Shown here piece by piece: positions 16,853 to 23,663 of a stretch of DNA of 64,000 nt (within the stretch, counting starts at the first letter, position 1; the number at the start of each line of letters is the position of its first letter). Origin of the DNA: 2-01-FULL-39-33 sp964361645 (GTDB lineage Bacteria > Patescibacteriota > Patescibacteriia > 2-01-FULL-39-33). The stretch spans positions 1-64,000 of the forward strand of contig CAYIBK010000001.1 in assembly GCA_964361645.1 (NCBI GenBank), given 5' to 3'. Under the pieces are notes generated by a model. It made no database searches, was not told the origin of the DNA, and saw only the letters and a program-made list of their open reading frames with translations. Made by a program: the position numbers and the translations under genes.

Positions 16853-16880
16853 AACACTTCAGACTGCAGTCTGAAGTGTT
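16853..16880. promoter_or_regulatory. 28-bp perfect palindrome
   Basis: AACACTTCAGACTG followed by its exact reverse complement CAGTCTGAAGTGTT, with no loop, between gatB and the kinase gene. It could be an operator, or a hairpin with a 4-nt loop in RNA. It has no T-run on the plus side. Confidence 0.6.
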
Positions 16881-16895
16881 CAGAAAAAAACCATT

Positions 16896-16926
16896 AAATA
16901 AAAAAGCCCGACATATTATGTCAGGC
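16896..16926 (-). terminator. terminator of the 16934-17491 gene
   Basis: Minus strand: GCCTGACATA / TATGTCGGGC followed by a T-rich run (16905-16896). Confidence 0.8.
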
Positions 16927-16933
16927 AGCAGTA

Positions 16934-17491
16934 TCATCCCCTTATTGATTCAATTATTCTTCTTACTTGTTTGCATAAATTAGCTTCACAGGTGTTATTG
17001 TCTATAACAAATTGAGCTTGCTTACCAATCTCTTTGATAGTCACTTCAGTCGGTAGTTGTGAATCAGCTAAAAATTCTGCCCAAGTTTTGCCAGCATCAT
17101 CAGTATTCTGATCGCGTTTAATTAATCGATCATATCTAGTTCTTTGATCAGTTTCAATTCTTATCAAATAAAAATCAGGCAAGGTTTTTAGTAGAATTAC
17201 ATCACCTTCCAATCTGATATTGGGCAAGCAAACTATTTCTGATTGGCTTTTTATAACCAGACCAGAAACCGCTTTAGCTAAAATATCTTGTCCGAAACGC
17301 TGTCTTAAATCTACCCCCAGCCAAACCATATTTTCCCGGCTTTGAGGCAAACTTAGGATATCCAAAATTTGTCTAAGTGGCTGTGAAAAACTGGCCGTGG
17401 CTGATTTAAATTCTTCTTCCAAAAATTGGGCTACAGTGTCTTTGCCGCTGGCAATCTCGCCAACTAACCCCAGGATAATCTTATTTCTCAC
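16934..17491 (-). CDS. P-loop NMP-kinase-like protein, paralogue B
   Basis: 185 aa with a Walker A motif GEIASGKDT near residue 11, an SFSQPLRQILD segment, and RIETDQRTRYDRLIKR, which resembles the LID and arginine region of nucleoside-monophosphate and dephospho-CoA kinases. The substrate is not determinable by eye; a phosphate transfer from ATP to a small phosphorylated molecule is inferred. It is clearly paralogous to 18601-19176, sharing SFSQPLR, LPQxRxNM, FGQDILAK, CLPNIRL and GKTWAEF-like blocks along its full length. It lies 107 bp after tmk with a hairpin between them. Confidence 0.75.
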   Translation of the reverse strand: MRNKIILGLVGEIASGKDTVAQFLEEEFKSATASFSQPLRQILDILSLPQSRENMVWLGVDLRQRFGQDILAKAVSGLVIKSQSEIVCLPNIRLEGDVILLKTLPDFYLIRIETDQRTRYDRLIKRDQNTDDAGKTWAEFLADSQLPTEVTIKEIGKQAQFVIDNNTCEANLCKQVRRIIESIRG

Positions 17492-17560
17492 TTTTTATCT
17501 CCTTGTTTTAAAGGTGCTATTTGGTGATATAAAGTTACCAAAATAAAACTATTGTGTCAA

Positions 17561-17585
17561 AAAAACGCTATCATTTAGCGTTTTT
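17561..17585. terminator. hairpin terminator between tmk and paralogue B
   Basis: AAAAACGCTA / TAGCGTTTTT with a small loop; A-run on one side and T-run on the other make it a bidirectional terminator candidate. In the minus direction it follows the tmk stop. Confidence 0.75.
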
Positions 17586-17598
17586 CCAATTGATTATA

Positions 17599-18213
17599 TT
17601 ATTTGATAATTTTATCAATTTCTTTTTTGATTTCTTCAAAAACCTCATCTTCTGATTTTTCCCCGTCAACAACGGCAATATTGGGATATTTTTGGGATAG
17701 TCTTTCATAATTATTCCAAACTTTTTGCAGTTTATCTTCGTCCTCAAATAATTCCATACCCAAGCGATTGGCTCTGATTCTTTTAACGCAAGTTTTAGTG
17801 GGAGTTTTAATTAAAATAGTTAAATCAGGCAATAAAAATAAATCATTGATATTATAAAGCCATTTGTCATCGGCAATATTTAGGGCTCCATAGGCCAAAG
17901 AAGATAAAAAATATCTGTCGGTTATGACGTTAATGCCGTTTTGCAAATTGGGGATTATTTCTTTTTCCAAATGATTAGCTCTGTCAGCGGCAAACAAAAG
18001 CTGAAGCGAAACCGGACTGCTTAATTTTATGTCTCCTTCCACATAAGCTTTGATTATCCCGCCAATAACATTATTAGTTGGTTCGTTGGTCAGTTTGAAT
18101 GGTTTTTTTATTTTTTTTAAATAGTTTTCTATTTTAATAACTTGAGTTGTTTTGCCACAGCCATCCAAGCCCTCAATGGCGATAAATTTGCCTTTGAATT
18201 TATTTTTAAACAT
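17599..18213 (-). CDS. tmk: thymidylate kinase
   Basis: Phosphorylates dTMP to dTDP. 204 aa, normal length. Walker A IEGLDGCGKTTQ at residues about 13-24, the DR(Y/F) motif in VITDRYFLSSLAYGA, FAADRANHLEKEI, LPDLTILIKTPTKTCVKRI and the LID region RIRANRLGMELFEDED are all present. It starts next to a heptamer array and is preceded by the S23 gene. It is a member of the nucleotide-kinase group flanked by the two unassigned P-loop paralogues. Confidence 0.93.
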   Translation of the reverse strand: MFKNKFKGKFIAIEGLDGCGKTTQVIKIENYLKKIKKPFKLTNEPTNNVIGGIIKAYVEGDIKLSSPVSLQLLFAADRANHLEKEIIPNLQNGINVITDRYFLSSLAYGALNIADDKWLYNINDLFLLPDLTILIKTPTKTCVKRIRANRLGMELFEDEDKLQKVWNNYERLSQKYPNIAVVDGEKSEDEVFEEIKKEIDKIIK

Positions 18214-18220
18214 AGATTGT

Positions 18221-18255
18221 AACTTATAACTTATAATTTAGAACTTATAACTTTT
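18221..18255. repeat. heptamer array, left of the S23 gene
   Basis: Five 7-nt units: AACTTAT, AACTTAT, AATTTAG, AACTTAT, AACTTTT, spanning the spacer between tmk and the S23 gene and running into the end of the latter. It is the inverted partner of 18596-18623. Confidence 0.85.
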
Positions 18256-18589
18256 TTATTATACCCCATAACATTTTTCCAATATCATCTGATAGTTTAA
18301 TTAGTTTATCATAATCTTCTTTTTTTAAATAATTTTCTCTAAACGAAAAAAACAACAAATATTTAGATTCTTTAAGTGATCCGTAAGAGATCTCAAGAAA
18401 ATTTTTATAGACTTTATCTCTACCTCTAGCATATCCTTCGATATAGTTTAACATCACAGACATTGATGATCTTCTTAATTGTGATGTAATACCATAAATT
18501 TCTTCTTTAGGAAAATTTCTACTAAATCTATAAATCAAATAAATATATTGATCAATTTTTATCTTTAAATCATCATGGAATTCACCCAT
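18245..18589 (-). CDS. four-helix bundle protein of the S23 / 23S rRNA intervening-sequence family
   Basis: 114 aa, all-helical: KIDQYIYLIYRFSRNFPKEEIYGITSQLRRSSMSVMLNYIEGYARG is the family signature, with SYGSLKESKYLL following. Related proteins are found in rRNA intervening sequences and as stand-alone genes; diversity-generating-retroelement Avd proteins share the fold. Function is not established; nucleic-acid binding is inferred for the fold. The gene is enclosed by inverted heptamer arrays (18221-18255 and 18596-18623) and interrupts a run of kinase genes, which suggests it moves as a unit with its repeats. Confidence 0.85.
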   Translation of the reverse strand: MGEFHDDLKIKIDQYIYLIYRFSRNFPKEEIYGITSQLRRSSMSVMLNYIEGYARGRDKVYKNFLEISYGSLKESKYLLFFSFRENYLKKEDYDKLIKLSDDIGKMLWGIIKKL

Positions 18590-18595
18590 AGACTT

Positions 18596-18623
18596 ATAAG
18601 TTATGAGTTATAAGTTATAAGTT
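18596..18623. repeat. heptamer array, right of the S23 gene
   Basis: Four 7-nt units: ATAAGTT, ATGAGTT, ATAAGTT, ATAAGTT, the reverse complement of the AACTTAT units at 18221-18255. It supplies the last codons (KLITYNS) and stop of the gene at 18601-19176. Confidence 0.85.
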
Positions 18624-19176
18624 TCATGATTTTATCTATTTGAGTATAAAGATGTTTATAATCACTATTATTATCAATAGAGAATTTGGCAGATTTCCCT
18701 ATTTTTTTTATTTCGGTTTCTGTGGAGAGATTAGAATCTTTAGTAAACTGGGCCCAAGTCTTGGTTTTGTCATCTTTGTTTTGAGATCTTTTAATAATTC
18801 GCTTATATCGGATTTTAGGATCCGTCTCTATATTTATTAAAATAAAATTTTTTAATTTATTGATACGGGTCATATCCGATTTTAATCTGATATTGGGCAG
18901 ACAGACCACGGGCTTTTTGCTAGTTTTAATTTCTTGGGTAATAATCTTAGCTAATATATCCTGGCCAAATTCATCTCTTAGGACAATGCCTAAATTAGCC
19001 ATATTAATCCTAGTTTGGGGCAAATAAAGACGATCTAAAATATCTCGCAGTGGTTGGGAGAAACTGATGGTTTGGGAATTATATTTTTTAACTAAATAAT
19101 CAGCCACCGTATCTTTACCGCTGGCTATTTCACCAATTAGACCAATAATTATTTTAGTGTTTGGTTTTTTGACCAT
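18601..19176 (-). CDS. P-loop NMP-kinase-like protein, paralogue A
   Basis: 191 aa. Walker A GEIASGKDT around residue 15, SFSQPLRDILD, ETDPKIRYKRIIKR and the same block order as 16934-17491. The two differ mainly at charged surface positions, so divergence is not recent. Likely a small-molecule phosphate kinase of the dephospho-CoA/NMP kinase superfamily; the substrate is unknown. The final seven residues are encoded by the heptamer array, so the natural C-terminus was probably altered when the array arrived. A terminator at 19222-19248 separates it from rplA upstream. Confidence 0.75.
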   Translation of the reverse strand: MVKKPNTKIIIGLIGEIASGKDTVADYLVKKYNSQTISFSQPLRDILDRLYLPQTRINMANLGIVLRDEFGQDILAKIITQEIKTSKKPVVCLPNIRLKSDMTRINKLKNFILINIETDPKIRYKRIIKRSQNKDDKTKTWAQFTKDSNLSTETEIKKIGKSAKFSIDNNSDYKHLYTQIDKIMKLITYNS

Positions 19177-19221
19177 ATTTAATCTTTTATATATTTTATC
19201 ACAGATACTGCAGTTAACAAA

Positions 19222-19250
19222 AAACAGTCCGCCCGAGGCGGACTGTTTTT
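19222..19250. terminator. terminator of the rplA operon
   Basis: AAACAGTCCGCC / GGCGGACTGTTT with a CGA loop and flanking A- and T-runs. On the minus strand it directly follows the rplA stop codon. Confidence 0.9.
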
Positions 19251-19263
19251 ATAGTTATATTTA

Positions 19264-19965
19264 TTATTTTGATAAATCAATTTTAATGCCTGGACCCATA
19301 GTTGTTGATAGACTCACCTTTTTGATGTAATTGCCCTTGGCGCTCGATGGCTTGGCCTTGCCTATACCATCCATTAGAGAGGAAAAGTTTTCTATTAATT
19401 TTTCTTTATCAAATGAGGCTCGGCCGATCATAACATGTAAATTACCACTATCATCATTTTTGAAGCCCACTTTGCCTTTCTTTAAATTAGCCACAGCTTC
19501 AGCAATATTTTGGGTAACAGTGCCGTCTTTAGGGTTAGGCATTAGGCCTTTTGGCCCTAAAATTTTAGCTACTAGAGCTAACATTCTCATAGCCGATGGA
19601 GTGGAGACTAAAATATCAAAATCTATTTTGCCTTTCTTAATTTCTTCTATCAAATCAGCTTCACCCACCAAATCAGCTCCAGCTGTTTTAGCGGCTTTCA
19701 ATTGATCGCTGTTGTCAGATACCACGGCAATTCTAATAGTTTTACCAGTGCCATGAGGCAAGGAGACGGAACTTCTGATTTGTTGATCGCTTTTTTTTGG
19801 GTTGATACCTAGCTTAACATGCACTTCTACTCCGGCATCAAATTTGACAGTGGAAGTGGCCTTAGCTAGTTCCATAGCTTCAGCTAGAGGATAAAGTTTT
19901 TTAGGATCGATTTTCTCCTTAATTTCCTTAAATCTTTTAGAAGCTGGATGATTTACTTTTTTCAT
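19264..19965 (-). CDS. rplA: 50S ribosomal protein L1
   Basis: L1 of the ribosomal stalk, 233 aa, usual length. Motifs SKRFKEIKEKID, FDAGVEVHVKLGINPKKSDQQIRSSVSLPHGTGK, GLMPNPKDGTVT and the closing SLSTTMGPGIKIDL are typical. It follows rplK in the order secE-nusG-rplK-rplA, but rplJ and rplL do not follow. In other bacteria L1 can repress its own operon; no such mRNA site was identified here. A 264-bp spacer with a palindromic element and a heptamer array separates it from rplK, which is unusual for this operon. Confidence 0.97.
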   Translation of the reverse strand: MKKVNHPASKRFKEIKEKIDPKKLYPLAEAMELAKATSTVKFDAGVEVHVKLGINPKKSDQQIRSSVSLPHGTGKTIRIAVVSDNSDQLKAAKTAGADLVGEADLIEEIKKGKIDFDILVSTPSAMRMLALVAKILGPKGLMPNPKDGTVTQNIAEAVANLKKGKVGFKNDDSGNLHVMIGRASFDKEKLIENFSSLMDGIGKAKPSSAKGNYIKKVSLSTTMGPGIKIDLSK

Positions 19966-19985
19966 ATTTTTTTTGTGGTTACACT

Positions 19986-20078
19986 GTCATTGCGAGGTAG
20001 TGGAGCGGGTCCTCGCGAAGGCGGGGAAGCAATCTTATGTTTATAATCCATGGGATTGCTTCGCGGGCTCGCAATGAC
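19986..20078. repeat. GTCATTGCGA palindromic element, copy 4, inside the ribosomal operon
   Basis: From GTCATTGCGAGG to CTCGCAATGAC with an extra inner insertion (GCGGGTCCTCGCGAAGGCGGGG). It lies between rplK and rplA, so it is transcribed as part of the operon and must not block it. Confidence 0.85.
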
Positions 20079-20192
20079 ATATTGTAAGATCTGATTAATT
20101 ATTCAATAAGTCTTTTTCTCAAAATAACAGTGTAAACCAAGTTACGCGGTGTTAGCGAACTAATATTTTAGCTCTCCCGCCTTAATTAATTC

Positions 20193-20241
20193 TTTTAATC
20201 TTTAATTTTTAATTTTAAATCTGCAATCTTTAATCTTTAAT
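20193..20241. repeat. heptamer array overlapping the rplK stop
   Basis: AAT recurs at exactly 7-nt steps seven times (20197, 20204, 20211, 20218, 20225, 20232, 20239). Units are TTTTAAT, CTTTAAT, TTTTAAT, TTTAAAT, CTGCAAT, CTTTAAT, CTTTAAT. The last two units cover the end of rplK. Confidence 0.85.
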
Positions 20242-20655
20242 TTCTACACCCATTTGTCTGGCAGTGCCAGCAATAATTCTAGCAGCCATTTTTACATCTC
20301 TAGTATTTAAATCTGGCATTTTTATTTTGGCGATTTCTTCTAATTGTTTTTGGGTTATTGTGCCTACTTTTTCCTTTGGAGTTTTACTAGAACCTTTTTT
20401 AATACCCAAAGCCTTTTTGATTAGTTCTCCAGCGGGTGGGGTTTTTAGGATGAAATCATAAGATCTATTGTCATAGACGGTTATTTCTACCGGAATAATG
20501 TCACCCCGCTTATCGGCTGTGGCATCATTAAACTTTTGGCAGAACTCGGCAATATTTAATCCATGCTGTCCCAAAGCCGGCCCGACAGGTGGCGCTGGGT
20601 TAGCGGCTCCGCCAGGAATTTGTAATTTGATTACTGTTTTTATTTTTTTTGCCAT
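20230..20655 (-). CDS. rplK: 50S ribosomal protein L11
   Basis: 141 aa, full length. VKLQIPGGAANPAPPVGPALGQHGLN near the start and the rRNA-binding C-terminal domain (TKDVKMAARIIAGTARQMGVEI-like) are canonical. It binds the GTPase-associated centre of 23S rRNA. The stop codon lies in a heptamer array, but the conserved C-terminus is unaltered. It is followed by rplA and preceded by nusG. Confidence 0.97.
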   Translation of the reverse strand: MAKKIKTVIKLQIPGGAANPAPPVGPALGQHGLNIAEFCQKFNDATADKRGDIIPVEITVYDNRSYDFILKTPPAGELIKKALGIKKGSSKTPKEKVGTITQKQLEEIAKIKMPDLNTRDVKMAARIIAGTARQMGVEIKD

Positions 20656-20662
20656 ACAATTT

Positions 20663-20729
20663 AGCTTATAGATTATAGCTTATAGCTTATGGATTGTTTA
20701 TAAATTTCATAAGTTATTGGCTATAAACT
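20663..20729. repeat. inverted pair of short heptamer arrays upstream of rplK
   Basis: AGCTTAT, AGATTAT, AGCTTAT, AGCTTAT, GGATTGT (20663-20697) faces ATAAGTT, ATTGGCT, ATAAACT (20709-20729). Only 11 bp separate the two, so the RNA could form a hairpin. Confidence 0.75.
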
Positions 20730-20751
20730 GATTTTTTATTTTTATTATTTA

Positions 20752-20786
20752 ACTATATACTATTAGCCACATACCATATGCTAATT
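20752..20786. repeat. heptamer array at the nusG 3' end
   Basis: Five 7-nt units: ACTATAT, ACTATTA, GCCACAT, ACCATAT, GCTAATT. It touches the nusG stop codon. Confidence 0.65.
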
Positions 20787-21330
20787 ATATTTTTTTAATC
20801 TGTAAGAAATCAAGTTCTACCGAAGTTTCTCGACCAAACATGGAAATCATCACTTTTACCTTGCCTCTAGTCTCATCAATACTAGCCACTTTGCCCTCCA
20901 TATTTTTAAACGGACCATCAGAAATTCTAACCGGATCGTTTTTAGCGACATCAATTTGGTATTCAGGCTCGTTAACGCCCATTCTCTTTTGAAGTGATTT
21001 TATTTCTTCATCGGAAACAGGTGTTGGTGTGGTGCCCGATCCCACAAAGCCGGTGACATGAGGAGTATTTCTAACCACATACCAAGATTCATCGGTAACA
21101 ACCATTTCTACTAGCACATAGCCAGGATAGATCTTGTCTTCTACCACTTTCCTTTTGCCGTTTTTGATTTTAATCTTTTTCTCCTTGGGGATTAAGACAT
21201 TGAAGATTTTGTCTTCCATGTCCATAGATTCAATACGCTGTTTTAGATTATGTTCTACCGCCTCCTCAAGGCCAGAATAGGTGTGCAGGACATACCAACG
21301 CCTGCCCAAGTTTAATGTTTGTTTGGCCAT
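20785..21330 (-). CDS. nusG: transcription termination/antitermination protein NusG
   Basis: 181 aa: NGN domain (RRWYVLHTYSGLEEAVEHNL, PGYVLVEM, WYVVRNTPHVTGFVG) and C-terminal KOW domain (NDPVRISDGPFKNMEGKVASIDETRGKVKV). It binds RNA polymerase and couples transcription to translation or Rho. It lies in the usual context after secE and before rplK. No unusual insertion is present. Confidence 0.97.
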   Translation of the reverse strand: MAKQTLNLGRRWYVLHTYSGLEEAVEHNLKQRIESMDMEDKIFNVLIPKEKKIKIKNGKRKVVEDKIYPGYVLVEMVVTDESWYVVRNTPHVTGFVGSGTTPTPVSDEEIKSLQKRMGVNEPEYQIDVAKNDPVRISDGPFKNMEGKVASIDETRGKVKVMISMFGRETSVELDFLQIKKI

Positions 21331-21340
21331 ATTTTTAATT

Positions 21341-21425
21341 AATTTCTAATTTTTAATTTCTAATTTAAAAATTAATTAATTAATTTTTAAATTTTAAAAT
21401 TGTTTAGAAATTAGAAATTTTTAAA
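21341..21425. repeat. inverted heptamer arrays between secE and nusG
   Basis: AATTTCT, AATTTTT, AATTTCT, AATTTAA (21341-21368) faces TAGAAAT, TAGAAAT, TTTTAAA (21405-21425). The units are reverse complements and the spacer is 36 bp. Confidence 0.8.
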
Positions 21426-21439
21426 TTACTTTTTAATTA

Positions 21440-21628
21440 TTAGATAATCTTTTCTATTATTTGGGTTAAAGCCATATCCACAACGCCCAAGAAAGCAGCT
21501 ACCGCTAAAGAAATTATAATCACCAAGATGGTGTGTTGCTTAATTTCTTTTCTGGTTGGCCAAGTTACTTTTTTAACTTCATTTTTAGAATCCTTGATGT
21601 ATTGGATTAAATTGTTTATTTGACTCAT
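21440..21628 (-). CDS. secE: preprotein translocase subunit SecE
   Basis: 62 aa, single-TM form typical of small bacterial genomes. It has the amphipathic KNEVKKVTWPTRKEIKQHT segment before the membrane helix (about 34-58), the conserved SecE signature. It forms the SecYEG channel in the membrane. It is the first gene of the secE-nusG-rplK-rplA operon, with a consensus promoter at 21781-21809. Confidence 0.95.
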   Translation of the reverse strand: MSQINNLIQYIKDSKNEVKKVTWPTRKEIKQHTILVIIISLAVAAFLGVVDMALTQIIEKII

Positions 21629-21747
21629 TTTGTTTAGTTTTACCCAGCACCAATTTATTGATTACTGGCCCATATTATTGTTTATTTTTTTGCTAAATTA
21701 AGTCTTAAATTAGTGCTTGGATTTAGCAAAATAAAAGTATCTTAAAA

Positions 21748-21761
21748 CCCCCTCTCGGGGG
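21748..21761 (-). promoter_or_regulatory. leader hairpin of the secE operon
   Basis: CCCCC / GGGGG with a four-base loop, followed on the minus strand by TTTT. It lies just after the predicted transcription start, so it would sit at the 5' end of the mRNA as an attenuator or a stability element. Confidence 0.5.
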
Positions 21762-21780
21762 AAGTTCAATTTACAAGTTG

Positions 21781-21809
21781 ATTATATACTAATTTAAAAT
21801 AAAAAGCAA
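21781..21809 (-). promoter_or_regulatory. promoter of the secE-nusG-rplK-rplA operon
   Basis: Minus strand: TTGCTT (21809-21804), 17-nt spacer, TATAAT (21786-21781). Confidence 0.7.
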
Positions 21810-21865
21810 GTGTTTTTATTTATCTAATTTATCCATATAAAAGGCTTTGTTAATATCATTTTTAT

Positions 21866-21894
21866 TTGACAAACTACCAATAAATCATTAAAAT
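21866..21894 (+). promoter_or_regulatory. promoter of the small orphan gene at 21938
   Basis: TTGACA (21866-21871), 17-nt spacer, TAAAAT (21889-21894). Confidence 0.7.
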
Positions 21895-21937
21895 CCAGTT
21901 TATCGCACCTTAGGGTTAAAAACATAGGAGACGCTTT

Positions 21938-22177
21938 ATGGCTATCACTGGTGTATCAGTTTTTACCACTAGGAATCAGTGCCAATGCAATTGCATTATT
22001 GTCAGAGGTAATGGTTTCCCGGTATTTGAGAATCATTGTGATGTTGGCTTTGCAGCCAATCACAATTTATCAGAAGAAGATGTTTTAGCCTTGCTTGGCA
22101 AACATCCACTAGCTAAAGTGATTTTTGCTAATTTTCTGGGTAGAGCGGGTTGTTGGGAAGTCCAATTGGCTGTCTAA
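21938..22177 (+). CDS. small cysteine-containing orphan protein
   Basis: 79 aa. AGGAG (21927-21931) lies 6 nt before the ATG, and the gene has its own promoter and terminator, so it is a complete one-gene unit. It contains CQCNC near residues 14-18, NHCDVGF and a later GCWE, giving five cysteines plus histidines that could form a metal site. A helical SEEDVLALLGKHP segment lies in the middle. There is no signal peptide or TM segment. I do not recognise the family. Its style (Shine-Dalgarno, less AT-rich codons) matches the orphan at 12044. Confidence 0.75.
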   Translation: MAITGVSVFTTRNQCQCNCIIVRGNGFPVFENHCDVGFAANHNLSEEDVLALLGKHPLAKVIFANFLGRAGCWEVQLAV

Positions 22178-22182
22178 AACAT

Positions 22183-22210
22183 AAAAATCCTGAATAATCA
22201 GGATTTTTTT
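22183..22210 (+). terminator. terminator of the 21938 gene
   Basis: AAAAATCCTGA / TCAGGATTTTT with a 4-nt loop and a T7 tail. Confidence 0.9.
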
Positions 22211-22292
22211 AATTCTTGTTATTTTTGGCTATATTTTCAGCTAATATATCGGGGATAAGTGACTTACCTGACATTTTTTAGTAAATTCAATA

Positions 22293-22856
22293 TTACTTAT
22301 TTAGAGAGCTAAGCACCTGAAAAAGTTCTCCCTCGCATTTTATAGAACCATTTATAACACCGTTTAAAACTTGTTTATTTGCTTCTTCTAATTTTAACAA
22401 ATTATTATACAGACAAATCATGTTTTTTCCTACCCAGGCAGGATTGGGATTTGTATTGTATCTAGTCAACATCTTACATCCCCCTTGTTCTTGACCAATT
22501 ATTTCATAGTAGTATTCCGCACCCACGGCAGATGCTTTCATTGTTGCTTTTTCACATTTGGAAAATTTCTGTTCAAAACAATCCTGGCTACCACAATTAA
22601 TGGTTTGTGTTACTGGAGTTTCTATGTGAATTCGGTCGCCATTATTATTTTCGGTCGTAGATGCTTGAATGGTTGTGGTGATTTCTCTGCTACTATCGGC
22701 GCTGCTGTCAACGCGTTCTGGATTTGGCTGATTAACATTTTCATTAATATTAGCCATTGGTTGATTGGCGTTTTGATTTATGGTTGGTGTTTGTCGGGTA
22801 CAGCCGACTAAAGCCAAGCTCACCACAAATAAGGATAATAAGAATGGTTTTTTCAT
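22293..22856 (-). CDS. lipoprotein with Asn-rich linker
   Basis: 187 aa. A lipobox LVGC at residues 16-19 after a basic, hydrophobic signal predicts lipidation at Cys19 and surface exposure. An Asn/Gln-rich linker (about 20-55) is followed by a folded domain with four or five cysteines (CGSQDCFEQKFSKC, GGCK, MICLYN, IKCEGE). The domain family is not recognised. It starts 13 bp after the 22870-23436 membrane protein gene ends and is presumably co-transcribed with it. Confidence 0.75.
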   Translation of the reverse strand: MKKPFLLSLFVVSLALVGCTRQTPTINQNANQPMANINENVNQPNPERVDSSADSSREITTTIQASTTENNNGDRIHIETPVTQTINCGSQDCFEQKFSKCEKATMKASAVGAEYYYEIIGQEQGGCKMLTRYNTNPNPAWVGKNMICLYNNLLKLEEANKQVLNGVINGSIKCEGELFQVLSSLNK

Positions 22857-22869
22857 AGATTCGATTAGA

Positions 22870-23436
22870 TTATTGATCAGAATTTAAATTATGTAAAGTA
22901 TTTTTAATAAAAGAAATTAACGGATCGATAGAAAAATATATTAGAGTTGAAAATGAAGATAGTCCAGCGAAGAAAAGTAATAATAAAATAAAAAATCCCC
23001 AATCATTTTTGTTGGATAATTGTGCCCATGACAAAGACGATATTGCCAGTAAAAATAAAATAATTATAATACCTAGAGAAATGGCAATTTTGTATTTAAT
23101 TCGTATAATAATTTTGCGATTAGTTAACTTGAAAAATAAATATCGTATAATTTCGGAAACGATAAATATCAACAAAGAAATTTTGAAAACAATACCCATA
23201 ACAATCACCGTATCAATATTATTGGTATTTGGCTCTAATAAATGAAGCTTAAATAGATAGCTCAATAAATAGTTTATTGCCTCAATTGAATAAAAATTGG
23301 TTATTATAAAAAATATCGCGAAAATAATTGGAATTATCACAAATGTTAAAAAATAGGATTTGATATAATTTATCGCACATTTTATTAAATAATCCGTAAT
23401 AGTAGTCTTCAATTTTGTATTATTTTTAGTAATCAT
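22870..23436 (-). CDS. four-TM membrane protein, unknown
   Basis: 188 aa with four hydrophobic helices at about 28-50, 75-98, 110-135 and 145-170, separated by basic loops (KLTNRKIIIRIKYK). No catalytic or transport signature is seen. It is first in a two-gene unit with the lipoprotein, which suggests a shared envelope role. Confidence 0.65.
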   Translation of the reverse strand: MITKNNTKLKTTITDYLIKCAINYIKSYFLTFVIIPIIFAIFFIITNFYSIEAINYLLSYLFKLHLLEPNTNNIDTVIVMGIVFKISLLIFIVSEIIRYLFFKLTNRKIIIRIKYKIAISLGIIIILFLLAISSLSWAQLSNKNDWGFFILLLLFFAGLSSFSTLIYFSIDPLISFIKNTLHNLNSDQ

Positions 23437-23460
23437 AAGGCATTAAATTTACTGAAAAAT

Positions 23461-23550
23461 GTCAGGTATTTCGCAGAACTCATTTCTATGCGAATTAATT
23501 TAATAAATGTTGCTTGTTATGGTGTATTATGCGAAGCATTTAATATAAAT
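23461..23550. repeat. structured intergenic element of unknown type
   Basis: This stretch contains TTCGCA...TGCGAA (arms at 23470-23475 and 23489-23494) followed by a second pairing of AAATG..GCTT with AAGCATTT around 23506-23541. The motif TATGCGAA occurs twice. It does not match the other repeat families here. It could be a recombination site or a dispersed repeat; there is no ORF. Confidence 0.4.
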
Positions 23551-23641
23551 ACAAAACATTTAATTATTTTAATTTTATCATTTCATCATTAAAATATGCA
23601 AACATATTTGGATCGGGTTATAACCGGCCATTAAAAACATT

Positions 23642-23663
23642 AAGAGCCCATTTTAGGGCTCTT
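23642..23663 (-). terminator. hairpin at the end of the HTH gene
   Basis: AAGAGCCC / GGGCTCTT with a small loop that contains the stop codon (23655-23653). The T-run after it on the minus strand is interrupted (TTAATGTTTTT), so termination strength is uncertain. Confidence 0.55.

Noticed and set aside
18221..18623. CRISPR array
   Set aside because: The repeats are 7 nt without spacers, and no cas gene is present.
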